This document shows positions 46,369-56,679 of a stretch of 64,000 nucleotides of DNA, in pieces. The translations under genes and the position numbers were made by a program. Each line of letters begins with the position of its first letter. Position 1 is the first letter of the stretch. The notes below the pieces were generated by a model. The model had not been told where the DNA came from. It did not search any database and saw only the letters and a list, made by a program, of their open reading frames with translations. Source of the stretch: Mitsuaria sp. WAJ17 (GTDB taxonomy: Bacteria > Pseudomonadota > Gammaproteobacteria > Burkholderiales > Burkholderiaceae_C); NCBI RefSeq assembly GCF_014174515.1, contig NZ_JACJUG010000010.1, forward strand, positions 62,001 through 126,000, read 5' to 3'.

Positions 46369-47682
46369 TCAGGGCCGCAGCGCCGCCGTGGATTTCCGGG
46401 GATTGACCTGCTCGCGCACATGGCGGCGCACGCAGTCCGCCAGGGCCACCAGCATGTACTGGAAGTCGTAGAAGGCAGCGCTGAGGGCAGCGCCGGTGAT
46501 CAGGAAGATGAACATCGCGCCGGCCACGGCGTTGATCATGTCAGCGGCCCAGAGCAGGTCGTCCCGCCCGGACTTCTTCACCAGGCGCTGCACCTCGCCG
46601 CGCGCCGTGAAGGCGGTCCACATGAGAGCCACGAAGATCAGCAGGCCGACGAAGCCCATGTCACCCAGCACCTCGAAATAGATGCTGTGGGCCGCCGCCG
46701 GGTAGTTGACGTTGGGCGTCTCGACGAAACCCAGCATCCCCTGCTTGTAGCGGAACTGCTCGAAGATCACCGGCGCCTGCACCGCCCGGAAGCCACCGCC
46801 GAAGACGGGGTTCTCCACCGCGATGGCGCTGGCACGCTTCCATGCCGTTACCCGGCCCATGAAGGAGGCATCCTCGTTGGCGGCCTGCAGCGTCTCCATC
46901 CGCTCAAACCAGCTGGACGGCGCCGCGGCGTAGATGGCCAGACCGATGGCCAGGAAGATCATCAGTCCCTTGAACTTCTGTCGGCCCATCAGCACCATCC
47001 AGACACCGAAGCAGACGAAGCCGATCAGCCCCCCACGGGACTTGGTGGCGATCACCGCCATGGCCACGAGGAACATGAAGCCCAGCAGGGCGTAGCGCCA
47101 GGGTCGGGTCTTGCTGTACTGCCACAGGTAGAAGGCCAGCGGCACCGACAGCAGCACCGACTGCGCGAAGTGGTTGTTGTCCCCCAGCTTGGCATTGCCC
47201 AGCACGATATGGGCCCCGCCCGAGGCCAGGAACTTGAGGCCCTCCACCACGCCGTGCCCGCCCAGTCCCAGCGCCATGATGATGACCATGGCCACCAGGC
47301 GGGTGCGGTTGACCACCAGCAGAGGCATCAGCAGGCATAGCAGGATGTTCTTCAGCAGATTGGTGGCGATCTCCCAGTTGCGCTCAATGCCCGCATAGGC
47401 CAGGCTGGCCACGAACAGGGCATGCAAAGAGAACAGCAGGAACAGGACCTGCGTCCCGCCCAGCTCCCAGCGCCCGACGATCTGCTTGCGCTGCGTCAGC
47501 ATCAGCACCAGCGTCGAGACCGCGAAGATCATCACGTAGGGCACGCTGGCCATGAAGCCGAACATGTAGAAGCCCAGCGCCGCCAGATTGGCCCAGGACC
47601 ACATCAGCAGGGACGCGAAGGCGCTGCGGACCACCAGCGGCGCCAGTCCCATCATGAAGACAAGGGTGATGATGTCACGCAC
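46369..47682 (-). CDS. O-antigen ligase/polymerase-type protein, XrtA-associated
   Basis: The 437-residue integral membrane protein has about ten helices, with the Wzy_C-type (O-antigen ligase) core around GDNNHFAQSVLLSVPLAFYLWQYSKTRPWRYALLG. ATKSRGGLIGFVCFG and the large periplasmic loop with NYPAAAHSIYFEVLGDMGFVGLL carry the conserved Arg and His expected of such enzymes. It matches the family of O-glycosylation ligases found beside exosortase A genes. Expected role: polymerise or ligate the exopolysaccharide at the periplasmic face. GTG at 47682 is chosen: it has a GGAGG-like site and overlaps the previous gene by 8 bases. Confidence 0.85.
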   Translation of the reverse strand: MRDIITLVFMMGLAPLVVRSAFASLLMWSWANLAALGFYMFGFMASVPYVMIFAVSTLVLMLTQRKQIVGRWELGGTQVLFLLFSLHALFVASLAYAGIERNWEIATNLLKNILLCLLMPLLVVNRTRLVAMVIIMALGLGGHGVVEGLKFLASGGAHIVLGNAKLGDNNHFAQSVLLSVPLAFYLWQYSKTRPWRYALLGFMFLVAMAVIATKSRGGLIGFVCFGVWMVLMGRQKFKGLMIFLAIGLAIYAAAPSSWFERMETLQAANEDASFMGRVTAWKRASAIAVENPVFGGGFRAVQAPVIFEQFRYKQGMLGFVETPNVNYPAAAHSIYFEVLGDMGFVGLLIFVALMWTAFTARGEVQRLVKKSGRDDLLWAADMINAVAGAMFIFLITGAALSAAFYDFQYMLVALADCVRRHVREQVNPRKSTAALRP

Positions 47683-47899
47683 GCGGGCCCCTCCCCTCGC
47701 CGGCACGGTCCGAGGCGGCGGGTTTGGGCGCCGGGGGCGGCGTCTTGGGGCTCTTGGCTTGCTTGGGCTGTTTGCCGCCCAAGCGGATGTCGAACCAGCC
47801 CAGCTCCTCCTCGTCCAGCTTGCCTCGGGCCTTGGACATGGTCCGCAGCAGCCAGCCCACACAAAGCAGCTGCGCAAAGATGACCAGGTACTCCTTCAT
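47675..47899 (-). CDS. Small membrane protein of unknown function in XrtA locus
   Basis: The 74-residue protein has one N-terminal hydrophobic helix (YLVIFAQLLCVGWLL), then a polar segment ELGWFDIRLGGKQPKQ and a Lys/Pro/Ala-rich C-terminus. It starts inside the stop of the upstream glycosyltransferase gene (ATGA overlap) and ends inside the start of the O-ligase gene (8-base overlap), so it is coupled on both sides and cannot be a shadow frame by chance alone. No family recognised. A single-pass partner or regulator of the ligase is plausible but unproven. Confidence 0.7.
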   Translation of the reverse strand: MKEYLVIFAQLLCVGWLLRTMSKARGKLDEEELGWFDIRLGGKQPKQAKSPKTPPPAPKPAASDRAGEGRGPRA

Positions 47900-49062
47900 C
47901 GCACGACCTGCCCTTTCCGGCTGGCAAACAGGGCCTCATAGCGGGCCAGCATGGCCTGCAGCGAGTAGGCGCTCTCGGCCCGTGAGCGCGCGGCCTCCTG
48001 CTGGGCCTGGCGTGCGCCGGGGTCCAGGCGCTGTGCCAGGGCCTGCCTCAGCGCCTGGGCCAACGCCATTGTGTCCGAGGGCGGCACCAGATGGCCGGCT
48101 GCCCCGCCGCCCAGCACGGCCGCGTTGCCGCCCACGGTGCTCGCGACGATGCCCATGCCCGTGGCCAGCGCCTCCTGCAGGGCGCAGGAGGTGCCCTCGG
48201 TCAGGGAGTTCAGCACGAACACATCCAGCGCGCGCAACACGGCGGGCACGTCCTGGCGCTGGCCAGCAAAAAAGACGCGGTCCTGCAGTCCTCGCTGCTC
48301 CACCAGCTCGCCCAGCGCCTGCCGCAGTGGCCCCTCCCCCACCAGGACCAGGCGCGCCCTGCGACAAGCCTCGTCGTCCATGGCCTGGAGTTGGGCAAAG
48401 GCTTCGATCAGCCGGGCCTGGTCCTTGACCGGATCCAGGCGGCCGACTGTGCCGATCAGCAGGTGCTCCCCGGCGCGGAAGGGCAACCCTTCGGGCCAGG
48501 CCTCGCCTGACTGCGGTGGACGGAAGCGCTCGGTGTCCACGCCATTGGTGATCAGCTGGATGCGTGCGGCCGGCACCCGGATGATGTCGCTCAGGTAATC
48601 GCGCACCTGGTCGGAGACAGCGATGAAGTCCTGGGCGAAAGGCGCCATGAGCCTTCGATTACGACGGTTCTTGAGATTGCTGCCGCCCGGATCGCTGACA
48701 TCCCAACCATGCTCGGCATGGATGCGGCGCGGCACGCGGGCCAGGGCAGCCATGGGGAGGAAGTCCATCGCAGCCAGGTTGCAGCTGTGCAGCACATCGG
48801 GCGCCTGCTCGCGGAACAGCCGAAAAGCCTGCGGCCAGTAGGGCAGCGGGCCACCGGGCTGCTTCTTCAGGGCCAGGCATTGCACGTCCGGCGTCTCGAG
48901 GCGCGCCCGGTAGACAGGATCGACCTCGGTGAGTGCGACCAGCGTGTGGCGAAAGCGGTCCCGCGGCAGGCCGTTGATCAGCTGGGTGACGACATTCTCC
49001 AGGCCGCCGCTGGAGAAGCGGTAGACCAGGTGCATGACGTGCAGGCGGGAGTCAGTCTTCAT
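47896..49062 (-). CDS. GT4 glycosyltransferase, XrtA/PEP-CTERM-associated
   Basis: The 388-residue GT-B enzyme has the opening HVMHLVYRFSSGGLENVVTQLINGL, very typical of the PEP-CTERM/XrtA system glycosyltransferases (the TIGR03088-type group), then VDTERFRPP, LIGTVGRLDPVKDQARLI and the donor motif VFVLNSLTEGTSCALQEALATGMGIVAST. The start at 49062 was chosen on that motif. It acts cytoplasmically in building the repeat unit. The overlap with the small protein gene places it in the same transcript. Confidence 0.87.
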   Translation of the reverse strand: MKTDSRLHVMHLVYRFSSGGLENVVTQLINGLPRDRFRHTLVALTEVDPVYRARLETPDVQCLALKKQPGGPLPYWPQAFRLFREQAPDVLHSCNLAAMDFLPMAALARVPRRIHAEHGWDVSDPGGSNLKNRRNRRLMAPFAQDFIAVSDQVRDYLSDIIRVPAARIQLITNGVDTERFRPPQSGEAWPEGLPFRAGEHLLIGTVGRLDPVKDQARLIEAFAQLQAMDDEACRRARLVLVGEGPLRQALGELVEQRGLQDRVFFAGQRQDVPAVLRALDVFVLNSLTEGTSCALQEALATGMGIVASTVGGNAAVLGGGAAGHLVPPSDTMALAQALRQALAQRLDPGARQAQQEAARSRAESAYSLQAMLARYEALFASRKGQVVR

Positions 49063-49143
49063 GGAGAGGGCGAGAGGGCCGGGGTCAGGGGGCGGCATGC
49101 TCAGGAGCCGGGCAGAAGGGCAGTGTGGCCCGTTTCGCGACGG

Positions 49144-50373
49144 TCATGAGGTGCTCCGTGCAGGGGACCTGGCCGCATGTGCCTCCACCAGGCGATGGAA
49201 CAGCTGGTACTGCTGCTCGCTGGTGGCGTCCCAGGAAAAGTCCTCAGCATAGCGGCGGACGGCATCGCGCCCGGGGTGGGACTTCCAGAGGGAGGCGACG
49301 GCCGCGGCAATGCCATCGCCGTCGCGCGAGCCCACCAGGCGGCCGGCGATGTCGTTGCGCACCACCTCCGGCGAGCCCCCCACCGGCGTGGCCACCACGG
49401 GCGCCCCGCAGGCCATGGCCTCCAGCAGCACATTGGCCCAGCCCTCGCGGCTGGAGGCCAGCAGCAGCATGTCGGCGGCGCTGTACCAGCGCGGCAGCTC
49501 TGCATTGGGAAGGGCTCCGGTCATGCGGACCTTGTCCTGCAGTCCCAGACGCTGGATGGTGGCCTCAATGCGGGGCCGGTCCACGCCCTCCCCGATGATG
49601 ACCAGCCGCGTCTGCGGGAACTGCGGCAGCAACCGGGCCAGGGCCTCGACGCACAGCTCGTGGCCCTTGAGCGGCACGAGGTGGCCCACCGACAGCATCA
49701 GCGGCCCGCCCTCCAGGCCCAGCGCCTGGCGCATCTCGGCCTGGCCCAGAGGGCGGAAACGTTGCAGATCGACACCATTGCGGAACACATGCAGCTTTTC
49801 GCGCGGCTCGCCCAGCTCATGCAGGCGCTCCATCAGGTCGGCACACACGCCGATGGAGGCATCCGCCTGCCGGGCTGCGCCCTGGATCAGCTTGCGCGGC
49901 CAAGGGTAGGTCGGAAAGAGGTTGAGGTCCGAGCCTCGGGCGGTGATGGTCAGCGGCTTGTCGAAGTACCGGGCCAGCCAGGCGGCGGCCACGCCATCGG
50001 GGTAGTAGTAGTGGGCGTCGATGACATCGAATACCAGCCCCTCCTTCATCCACCGGCGGATGGCCAGGGCCGAGCGCAGGGCCAGCAGGTGCGGGGCCAC
50101 GTTCATGCCCACTTTGGGCGGGAGCAGGTAGCGCGGATAGCGGACCTCAACCCCGTTGTGCACGGCCTGGCGCGGCGTGGCCGCCATCTTGGCCCAGGCA
50201 CCCCAGCGCGGGTTCGAGGAAGGAAACCAGGGCACCGGCGCCAGCACCTTGGCCTGCACCTTGCCCGCCTTCAGCAGCTCGCGCAGCCGGGTCTCCACGA
50301 AAATGCCATGCCCCGGTCGGCTGGGGCTGGGATACAGCGTGGAAAACAGCAGGGTGCGGATTGGACGGTCCAT
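49144..50373 (-). CDS. GT4 glycosyltransferase
   Basis: The 409-residue GT-B enzyme has the opening LLFSTLYPSPSRPGHGIFVETRLREL, then LSVGHLVPLKGHELCVEAL and the donor motif SREGWANVLLEAMACGAPVVATPVGGSPEVV, a strong GT4 signature. The start at 50373 (MDRPIRTLL) was preferred; the frame is open further upstream. About 80 bases separate its end from the next gene. Sugar specificity is unknown. Confidence 0.88.
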   Translation of the reverse strand: MDRPIRTLLFSTLYPSPSRPGHGIFVETRLRELLKAGKVQAKVLAPVPWFPSSNPRWGAWAKMAATPRQAVHNGVEVRYPRYLLPPKVGMNVAPHLLALRSALAIRRWMKEGLVFDVIDAHYYYPDGVAAAWLARYFDKPLTITARGSDLNLFPTYPWPRKLIQGAARQADASIGVCADLMERLHELGEPREKLHVFRNGVDLQRFRPLGQAEMRQALGLEGGPLMLSVGHLVPLKGHELCVEALARLLPQFPQTRLVIIGEGVDRPRIEATIQRLGLQDKVRMTGALPNAELPRWYSAADMLLLASSREGWANVLLEAMACGAPVVATPVGGSPEVVRNDIAGRLVGSRDGDGIAAAVASLWKSHPGRDAVRRYAEDFSWDATSEQQYQLFHRLVEAHAARSPARSTS

Positions 50374-50425
50374 GCGGGGAGGGTCGAGGGGGCGAGGCCC
50401 GGGGGTGATGCGATCGTCGGCAGCC

Positions 50426-51655
50426 TCAAGCCACGGAACGGCCCAGCAGGCGCTCGTAGACCGGCACGTAATTGGCGGCGCTGTTGCGCCAGTTGCGCAC
50501 TTCCTCGACGAAGCGCCGCCCGTTGGCCTGCACACGCGGCCAGTCCATGGGGGCTGCCAGCACCCGCATCACCACGTCCGACAGGGACTGGCGGTCACCT
50601 GCCTTGAAGAGGTGGCCGGTCTGCCCGTCCTCGATCAGCTCCTTGTGGCCGCCGACATCCGAAGCCACCAGAAGCCGCCCCTGGGCCATGGCCTCCAGTG
50701 GCTTGAGCGGTGTCACCAGCTCGGTGAGGCGCATGGGATGGCGGGGGAACACGAGCACGTCGATCAGGTCGTAGTAGCGCTGGACCTGGGCATGCGGCAC
50801 GCGGCCGGTGAAGACCACCTTGTCGGCCAGGCCCAGGGCCTGGCATTGCGCCTTCAGCGCCGCATCCTGCGGACCACCGCCGACCAGCAGCAGGCGCACG
50901 CTGGGGTCGCGCTGCAGCATCTGCGGCAAGGCCTCCAGCAGCAGGTCCAGGCCCTCGTAGGCATAGAAGGAGCCGATGAAGCCCAGCACCTTGGCCCCCT
51001 GCAGGCCTAGCTGTGCCTGCAAGGCGGGGTCGGGCTGACCGCCGGGTTCGAAGCTGGCGATGTCCACGGCGTTCGGGATCACACTGACCTTGGCAGCGGG
51101 GATGCCACGGCCCAGGATGTCGCCACGCAGGCCCTCGCAGATGGTGAAGACGTGGTCCACGCGCTTCATCGCGCGGGTCTCCAGCGCGCGCGTCGCTTTG
51201 TAGCGCAGGCTGCCTTCGGTGGTGGTGCCGTGATCGACGGCGGCGTCCTCCCAGAAGGCCCGGATTTCGTACACCACCGGGAGTCCCGCACGTCGCGCGG
51301 CGCGTGCCGCCGGCAAGGCATTCAGCACCGGCGAATGAGCGTGGAGGATGTGGGGGCGGTGCTCCTGGATCAGGGTCTCGATGCGGCGTTCGAGCGCGCG
51401 CATCAGCTGCATCTCCTTGAGCACCGGCAGCTTGCCGGCCTCGGCCATGGGCGTACGAAAAAAGGTCCAGTGGTCAACCTGCTCCTGCAGCGCGCCATCC
51501 TGCCGGCCCGAGCTCTGCTCGTGCTTGGGGCTCGTGACATGCAGGGTCTCCCAGCCCAGCTTGCGCTGCTCGCGCAGCAGCGAGGCCGTGCGGAATGTGT
51601 AGCCGCTGTGCAGCGGCAGGGAGTGGTCGAGGATGTGGAGGACGCGGACGGTCAT
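50426..51655 (-). CDS. GT4 glycosyltransferase, XrtA system-associated
   Basis: The 409-residue protein has the opening RVLHILDHSLPLHSGYTFRTASLLREQ, characteristic of the exosortase-A-associated glycosyltransferases (TIGR04063-type). Further motifs are VIPNAVDIASFEP, GFIGSFYAYEGLDLLLEALP and the donor region RLTELVTPLKPLEAMAQGRLLVASDVGGHKEL. The amidotransferase stop and this ATG are one base apart (TGATATG), so they are co-translated. Confidence 0.88.
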   Translation of the reverse strand: MTVRVLHILDHSLPLHSGYTFRTASLLREQRKLGWETLHVTSPKHEQSSGRQDGALQEQVDHWTFFRTPMAEAGKLPVLKEMQLMRALERRIETLIQEHRPHILHAHSPVLNALPAARAARRAGLPVVYEIRAFWEDAAVDHGTTTEGSLRYKATRALETRAMKRVDHVFTICEGLRGDILGRGIPAAKVSVIPNAVDIASFEPGGQPDPALQAQLGLQGAKVLGFIGSFYAYEGLDLLLEALPQMLQRDPSVRLLLVGGGPQDAALKAQCQALGLADKVVFTGRVPHAQVQRYYDLIDVLVFPRHPMRLTELVTPLKPLEAMAQGRLLVASDVGGHKELIEDGQTGHLFKAGDRQSLSDVVMRVLAAPMDWPRVQANGRRFVEEVRNWRNSAANYVPVYERLLGRSVA

Positions 51656-51656
51656 A

Positions 51657-53627
51657 TCAGGATGCGGCAGACGGGGTGGCATGGGCCGGCGTGGCCTTGC
51701 TGGCGATGGCATGCTCGGGCACCACGGGATGAGGGCCATCGACCACGACACGCAGGAAGGCCTCGAACATGGTCAGGGACCACAGGGCCGTGCTGTGGTC
51801 GGCCCTGCCCGACTGGTGCTGCTCGACAAGATCGCGCAGGCAATCGGGGTTGAACCAGCCGGTGTCGGCCAGGCGCGAGCCCAGCACGGACTCCCGCACC
51901 TTGTCCTTCAAGGGCCCGCGGAACCAATTGGCCAGAGGCACTGAGAAACCCATCTTGGGCCGGTACAGCACCTCATGAGGCAGCTGGCTTTCCATGCTCT
52001 TCTTGAGCAGGTACTTGCCTTCCTGGCCATGCAGCTTGAGTGCAGACGGCAGCGTCGCCAGCCACTCCAGCAGCGGGTGGTCCATCAGCGGCTCGCGCAC
52101 TTCCAGGGAGTGCGCCATGCTGGCGCGGTCCACCTTGGTGTTGATGTCGCCGACAAGGTAGGTCTTGGTGTCCAGGTACTGGATCAGGGCCAGCTGGTCG
52201 TCGGTGTGGGCATTCTGCGCATGGCGGTGAAAGACCTGGTCGGCGCTGTAGCCGGCCAGGGCCTGGCGCATGGCCGGGCTGAAGAGGCGCTGGCGCAGCG
52301 GAGCCTTGTTCTGGGAGACCGAGTGGCAGTAGGCGCTGACCGGGTCCATGGCCATGCCCTGAAAGGTGGTCTTGGCGCGCAGGAAGCGCGGTGCCCAGTC
52401 CAGCTTGGGATAGGCCCGGCCCAGTGCGCCAAACACCCTCTGCCCCATGCGCCCTGGCAGCATGCCGCGCAGGCCAGACTCCAGCATGTGCAGCTTGTAG
52501 CGGCGGTAGCCACCGAAGGCCTCGTCGCCCCCGTCACCCGACAGGGCCACGGTGACATGTCGGCGGGCCATCTCGCAGACGCGGTAGGTGGGGATGGCGG
52601 AGCTGTCGGCGTAGGGCTCGTCGTAGAGCCGTGCCAGGGTGTCCACCAGGTCGAAGTCATTGCTGCCCACGGTGTGGCAGACATGGGCCGTGCCATGGCG
52701 CTGGGCGACCATGGCGGCGAACTCGGACTCGTTGAAGCGCGGATCGTCAAAGGCGATGGCGCAGGTGCGCACCGGTTGGTCCGACAGTCTGGCCATGGTC
52801 GCCACGACCGCGCTGGAATCGACGCCACCGGACAGGAAGGCGCCCAGCGGCACCTCGGCGATCATGCGCAGGCGCACGGACTCGCGCAGGCGCTCGAGCA
52901 GCTCGGCCTGGGCATCGACCAGGCTGATGGGGTTGTCCAGCGTGTAGCGCAGGTCCCAGTAGGACCTGGAGGCCGGGATGGGTTCGCCGCGCTGGATGCG
53001 CAGGGTATGGCCCACGTCCAGCTTGTGGATGCCTTTGAAGATGGTGCGCGGCTCGGGCACGTAGCCAAAGGCGAAGTACTCCTCCACCGCCTGAGGCTCA
53101 ATCTCGCGGCGCAACTGCGGGTGGGCCAGCAGGGATTTCAGCTCCGAGCCGAAGAGCAGCAGGCCATCGTCCAGCACCGTCCAGTACAGGGGCTTCACGC
53201 CCAGGCGGTCGCGGGCCATGAACAGGCACTGCTTCTTGCGGTCCCAGATCACGAAGGCGAACATGCCGCGCAGGCGATCCACGCAACGCTCGCCCCAACT
53301 TTCCCAGGCATGGACGATGACTTCCGTGTCGCTGCGGGTGTGGAACTGATGCCCCAGGGCCTGCAGCTCGGGGATGAGTGCCTGGTAGTTGTAGATCTCG
53401 CCATTGAAGACGATGGCAACGCTGCGGTCCGCATTGAACAGCGGCTGTTGGCCCGTGGCGATGTCGATGATGGACAGGCGGCGGTGGCCGAAGCCCAGGC
53501 CGGGTTCCATGTAGAGGTCGCCCTCGTCCGGACCGCGGTGGTGCTGGGAATCGTTCATGCGACGAAGCACCGCGCCGTCGATGGCGCGCGCCTGGCGGGT
53601 GTCAAAAATGCCGGTAATGCCGCACAT
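51657..53627 (-). CDS. Asparagine synthase-like amidotransferase, XrtA system
   Basis: The 656-residue protein has a class II glutamine amidotransferase domain (MCGITGIFD with nucleophile Cys2; then NGEIYNYQALIPEL, the MARDRLGVKPLYW loop) followed by an asparagine-synthetase-like ATP pyrophosphatase domain (AFLSGGVDSSAVVATMA, ALSGDGGDEAFGGYRRYK). The form agrees with the exosortase A-type amidotransferase (TIGR03108). In exopolysaccharide loci these enzymes likely amidate a sugar carboxylate, such as an aminouronate. A Pro/Ala/Thr tail ends the protein. A hairpin terminator lies upstream, between it and tviB. Confidence 0.92.
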   Translation of the reverse strand: MCGITGIFDTRQARAIDGAVLRRMNDSQHHRGPDEGDLYMEPGLGFGHRRLSIIDIATGQQPLFNADRSVAIVFNGEIYNYQALIPELQALGHQFHTRSDTEVIVHAWESWGERCVDRLRGMFAFVIWDRKKQCLFMARDRLGVKPLYWTVLDDGLLLFGSELKSLLAHPQLRREIEPQAVEEYFAFGYVPEPRTIFKGIHKLDVGHTLRIQRGEPIPASRSYWDLRYTLDNPISLVDAQAELLERLRESVRLRMIAEVPLGAFLSGGVDSSAVVATMARLSDQPVRTCAIAFDDPRFNESEFAAMVAQRHGTAHVCHTVGSNDFDLVDTLARLYDEPYADSSAIPTYRVCEMARRHVTVALSGDGGDEAFGGYRRYKLHMLESGLRGMLPGRMGQRVFGALGRAYPKLDWAPRFLRAKTTFQGMAMDPVSAYCHSVSQNKAPLRQRLFSPAMRQALAGYSADQVFHRHAQNAHTDDQLALIQYLDTKTYLVGDINTKVDRASMAHSLEVREPLMDHPLLEWLATLPSALKLHGQEGKYLLKKSMESQLPHEVLYRPKMGFSVPLANWFRGPLKDKVRESVLGSRLADTGWFNPDCLRDLVEQHQSGRADHSTALWSLTMFEAFLRVVVDGPHPVVPEHAIASKATPAHATPSAAS

Positions 53628-53687
53628 GGTCTGCCTTCAATCCGCAATGCCCTTACCGGGCCAAGGCCCTGCTCTGGCCTGGTCCGG

Positions 53688-53717
53688 AAACAAGCTTGCC
53701 GAGCAAGCTCGGCAAGC
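53688..53717 (-). terminator. Hairpin between tviB and the amidotransferase gene
   Basis: GCTTGCCGAGC-TT-GCTCGGCAAGC on the minus strand (53694-53717) is a perfect 11-bp stem with a 2-base loop and is followed by TTGTTT (53688-53693 read in reverse). It lies after the tviB stop. It probably gives partial termination within the exopolysaccharide operon. Confidence 0.65.
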
Positions 53718-53783
53718 AAACTTCACTATCGTGGGCGGCGGCCCTGCGCCAGGCCTCAGGCCCGGCCGGATCCGCCAGGGAGA

Positions 53784-55064
<1,281 letters not shown>

Positions 55065-55104
55065 ACAAATGCCTTTCTTGAGATTCTCGAATTATGGCGA
55101 GTCA

Positions 55105-56679
55105 TCAGCGCTGAGACTGTGACTGCAGGTAGCCCTGAATCGCGGGGGTCAGGGTCGGCAGCAGATCTGCCAGCCCCGTGCGCCCGTCCTCCGCTTGCGG
55201 CGCATAGACGAACACGGCCGCCGCATTGTCCACGCGCCCTCCCAGCAGGCACCAGGCCGTCAGCAGACGGGCCCGGACCGAGGAGTTGGTGAAATGGCCG
55301 TCCACCCAGTGCGTCTGCATCACCTGCAGCGCCTCGCGGGTGCCGGTCACGTGCATGCGCTGGCGCAGCTGGGCGGCGCGCCAGATACCCAAGGCGGGGC
55401 TAGCCTCGGCCGAGGCCTGCTCCACCCAGTTGTCCTTGAAGCCGGCCAGTCGGTTCTCCGAATTCATGACCTTGCGCTCCTCGTCCTGCCCCCGGTAGAA
55501 CATCACCCAGAGGCAGAAGGAGCGCCCGTCCTTCTGGTAGCAGGACTGGCGCTGTGCGCTCTCGCCGCCATAGGCGGGCTTCCAGCCACCCTGCCCTGCG
55601 CTGTCGATCTGGCGCCAGCCCTGAGATTCGAGGTCCAGCGGCGCCAGCACGACTGGCGCATTCGCACCGGGCAGATGTTCGACGTGGTAAGCCCAGCCAG
55701 CCGGCACAACCAACAGCACCAGGGCCAGAGCCGTTTGCAGCCAGGGCGGGCGAGCGCTCTCAAGCTGGGCAGGCACGTCAGGCTGCGGCTCGACCAGCGG
55801 CGCATCGACGTAGCGGATGCCCACCATGTACAACAGGGTCATCACCAGGCCGAAGAAGACCCACCCGTAGATGATGTGATCCACGCCGGTAGCCAGCTCA
55901 TTTCCGGACAGATGGCCGATCATCACGATCATGTAAGCCCGCAGCCAGTTGGCGATGAGGGGCACCACCAGAGACACCAGCACAAAGGTCCAGCGGCGCC
56001 AGGCACTGCGGTAGTTGATGTACGCGAACAGCGTGCCCACCATGAAGGAAGCAATCAGGTAGCGGATGCCGCTGCAGGCCTCCACCACCGACCAATGCCC
56101 GCTGGGAATGACAAACTCCAGGCCTTCGCGGTACACCGGGATGCCGGTGGCACGCAGCGCCGCCACGGTGAAGTCGGCCGTGGAGTTCATCAGCGTGGGC
56201 AGCAGGAATTCACCGAAGGGCACGGCAAAGAAGCTGAAGCTCAGCGGAAAGAGCAGGCGCAGGGCAACAGCCCGCCCCAGGACCAGAGGCACCAGCAACA
56301 CCAACAGCGCCACGATGGCGAAGTGCTCGGCCGCGTTCACATGGGCCAGGCGCACCACCAGCCAGGCCGGAAGTAGCAGGGCCAGGCCAGCCAGGGCCGG
56401 CCACCAGGGGCGCGGCGTCAGCACCAGGCAGTCATAGCGCCTGCGCCAGACCAGCCACAGCACCGCCGGGAAGACCAAGTAGCCATGGGCAAAGGTGTCC
56501 GAGCGCGACCAGATGCCCACCATGGACTCGAAGGACGGCCACAGCAGGCCGACGGCGGCCCCGGTGCACAGCAGCCAGGCGAGCAACGCCGAACGCCACC
56601 TGGCCCGCAGGCCATCTGGCAGGCGGTGCCAGAAGCTGCGGGTGTCGTGGACCCAGTCCTGCAGCAGTTCCTTCAGCAT
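55105..56679 (-). CDS. xrtA: Exosortase A fused to EpsI domain
   Basis: The 524-residue protein has an N-terminal exosortase membrane domain of about eight helices with the catalytic triad: Cys202 (VVEACSGIRYLIA), Arg247 (LIANWLRAYM) and His268 (GVDHIIYGW). XrtA recognises proteins with a C-terminal PEP-CTERM signal. From about residue 335 a soluble EpsI-type domain follows (SQGWRQIDS and, further on, SFCLWVMFYRGQ), thought to support polysaccharide or protein secretion. In many bacteria xrtA and epsI are adjacent genes; here they form one frame. The start overlaps the upstream glycosyltransferase stop by 7 bases. Confidence 0.93.
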   Translation of the reverse strand: MLKELLQDWVHDTRSFWHRLPDGLRARWRSALLAWLLCTGAAVGLLWPSFESMVGIWSRSDTFAHGYLVFPAVLWLVWRRRYDCLVLTPRPWWPALAGLALLLPAWLVVRLAHVNAAEHFAIVALLVLLVPLVLGRAVALRLLFPLSFSFFAVPFGEFLLPTLMNSTADFTVAALRATGIPVYREGLEFVIPSGHWSVVEACSGIRYLIASFMVGTLFAYINYRSAWRRWTFVLVSLVVPLIANWLRAYMIVMIGHLSGNELATGVDHIIYGWVFFGLVMTLLYMVGIRYVDAPLVEPQPDVPAQLESARPPWLQTALALVLLVVPAGWAYHVEHLPGANAPVVLAPLDLESQGWRQIDSAGQGGWKPAYGGESAQRQSCYQKDGRSFCLWVMFYRGQDEERKVMNSENRLAGFKDNWVEQASAEASPALGIWRAAQLRQRMHVTGTREALQVMQTHWVDGHFTNSSVRARLLTAWCLLGGRVDNAAAVFVYAPQAEDGRTGLADLLPTLTPAIQGYLQSQSQR

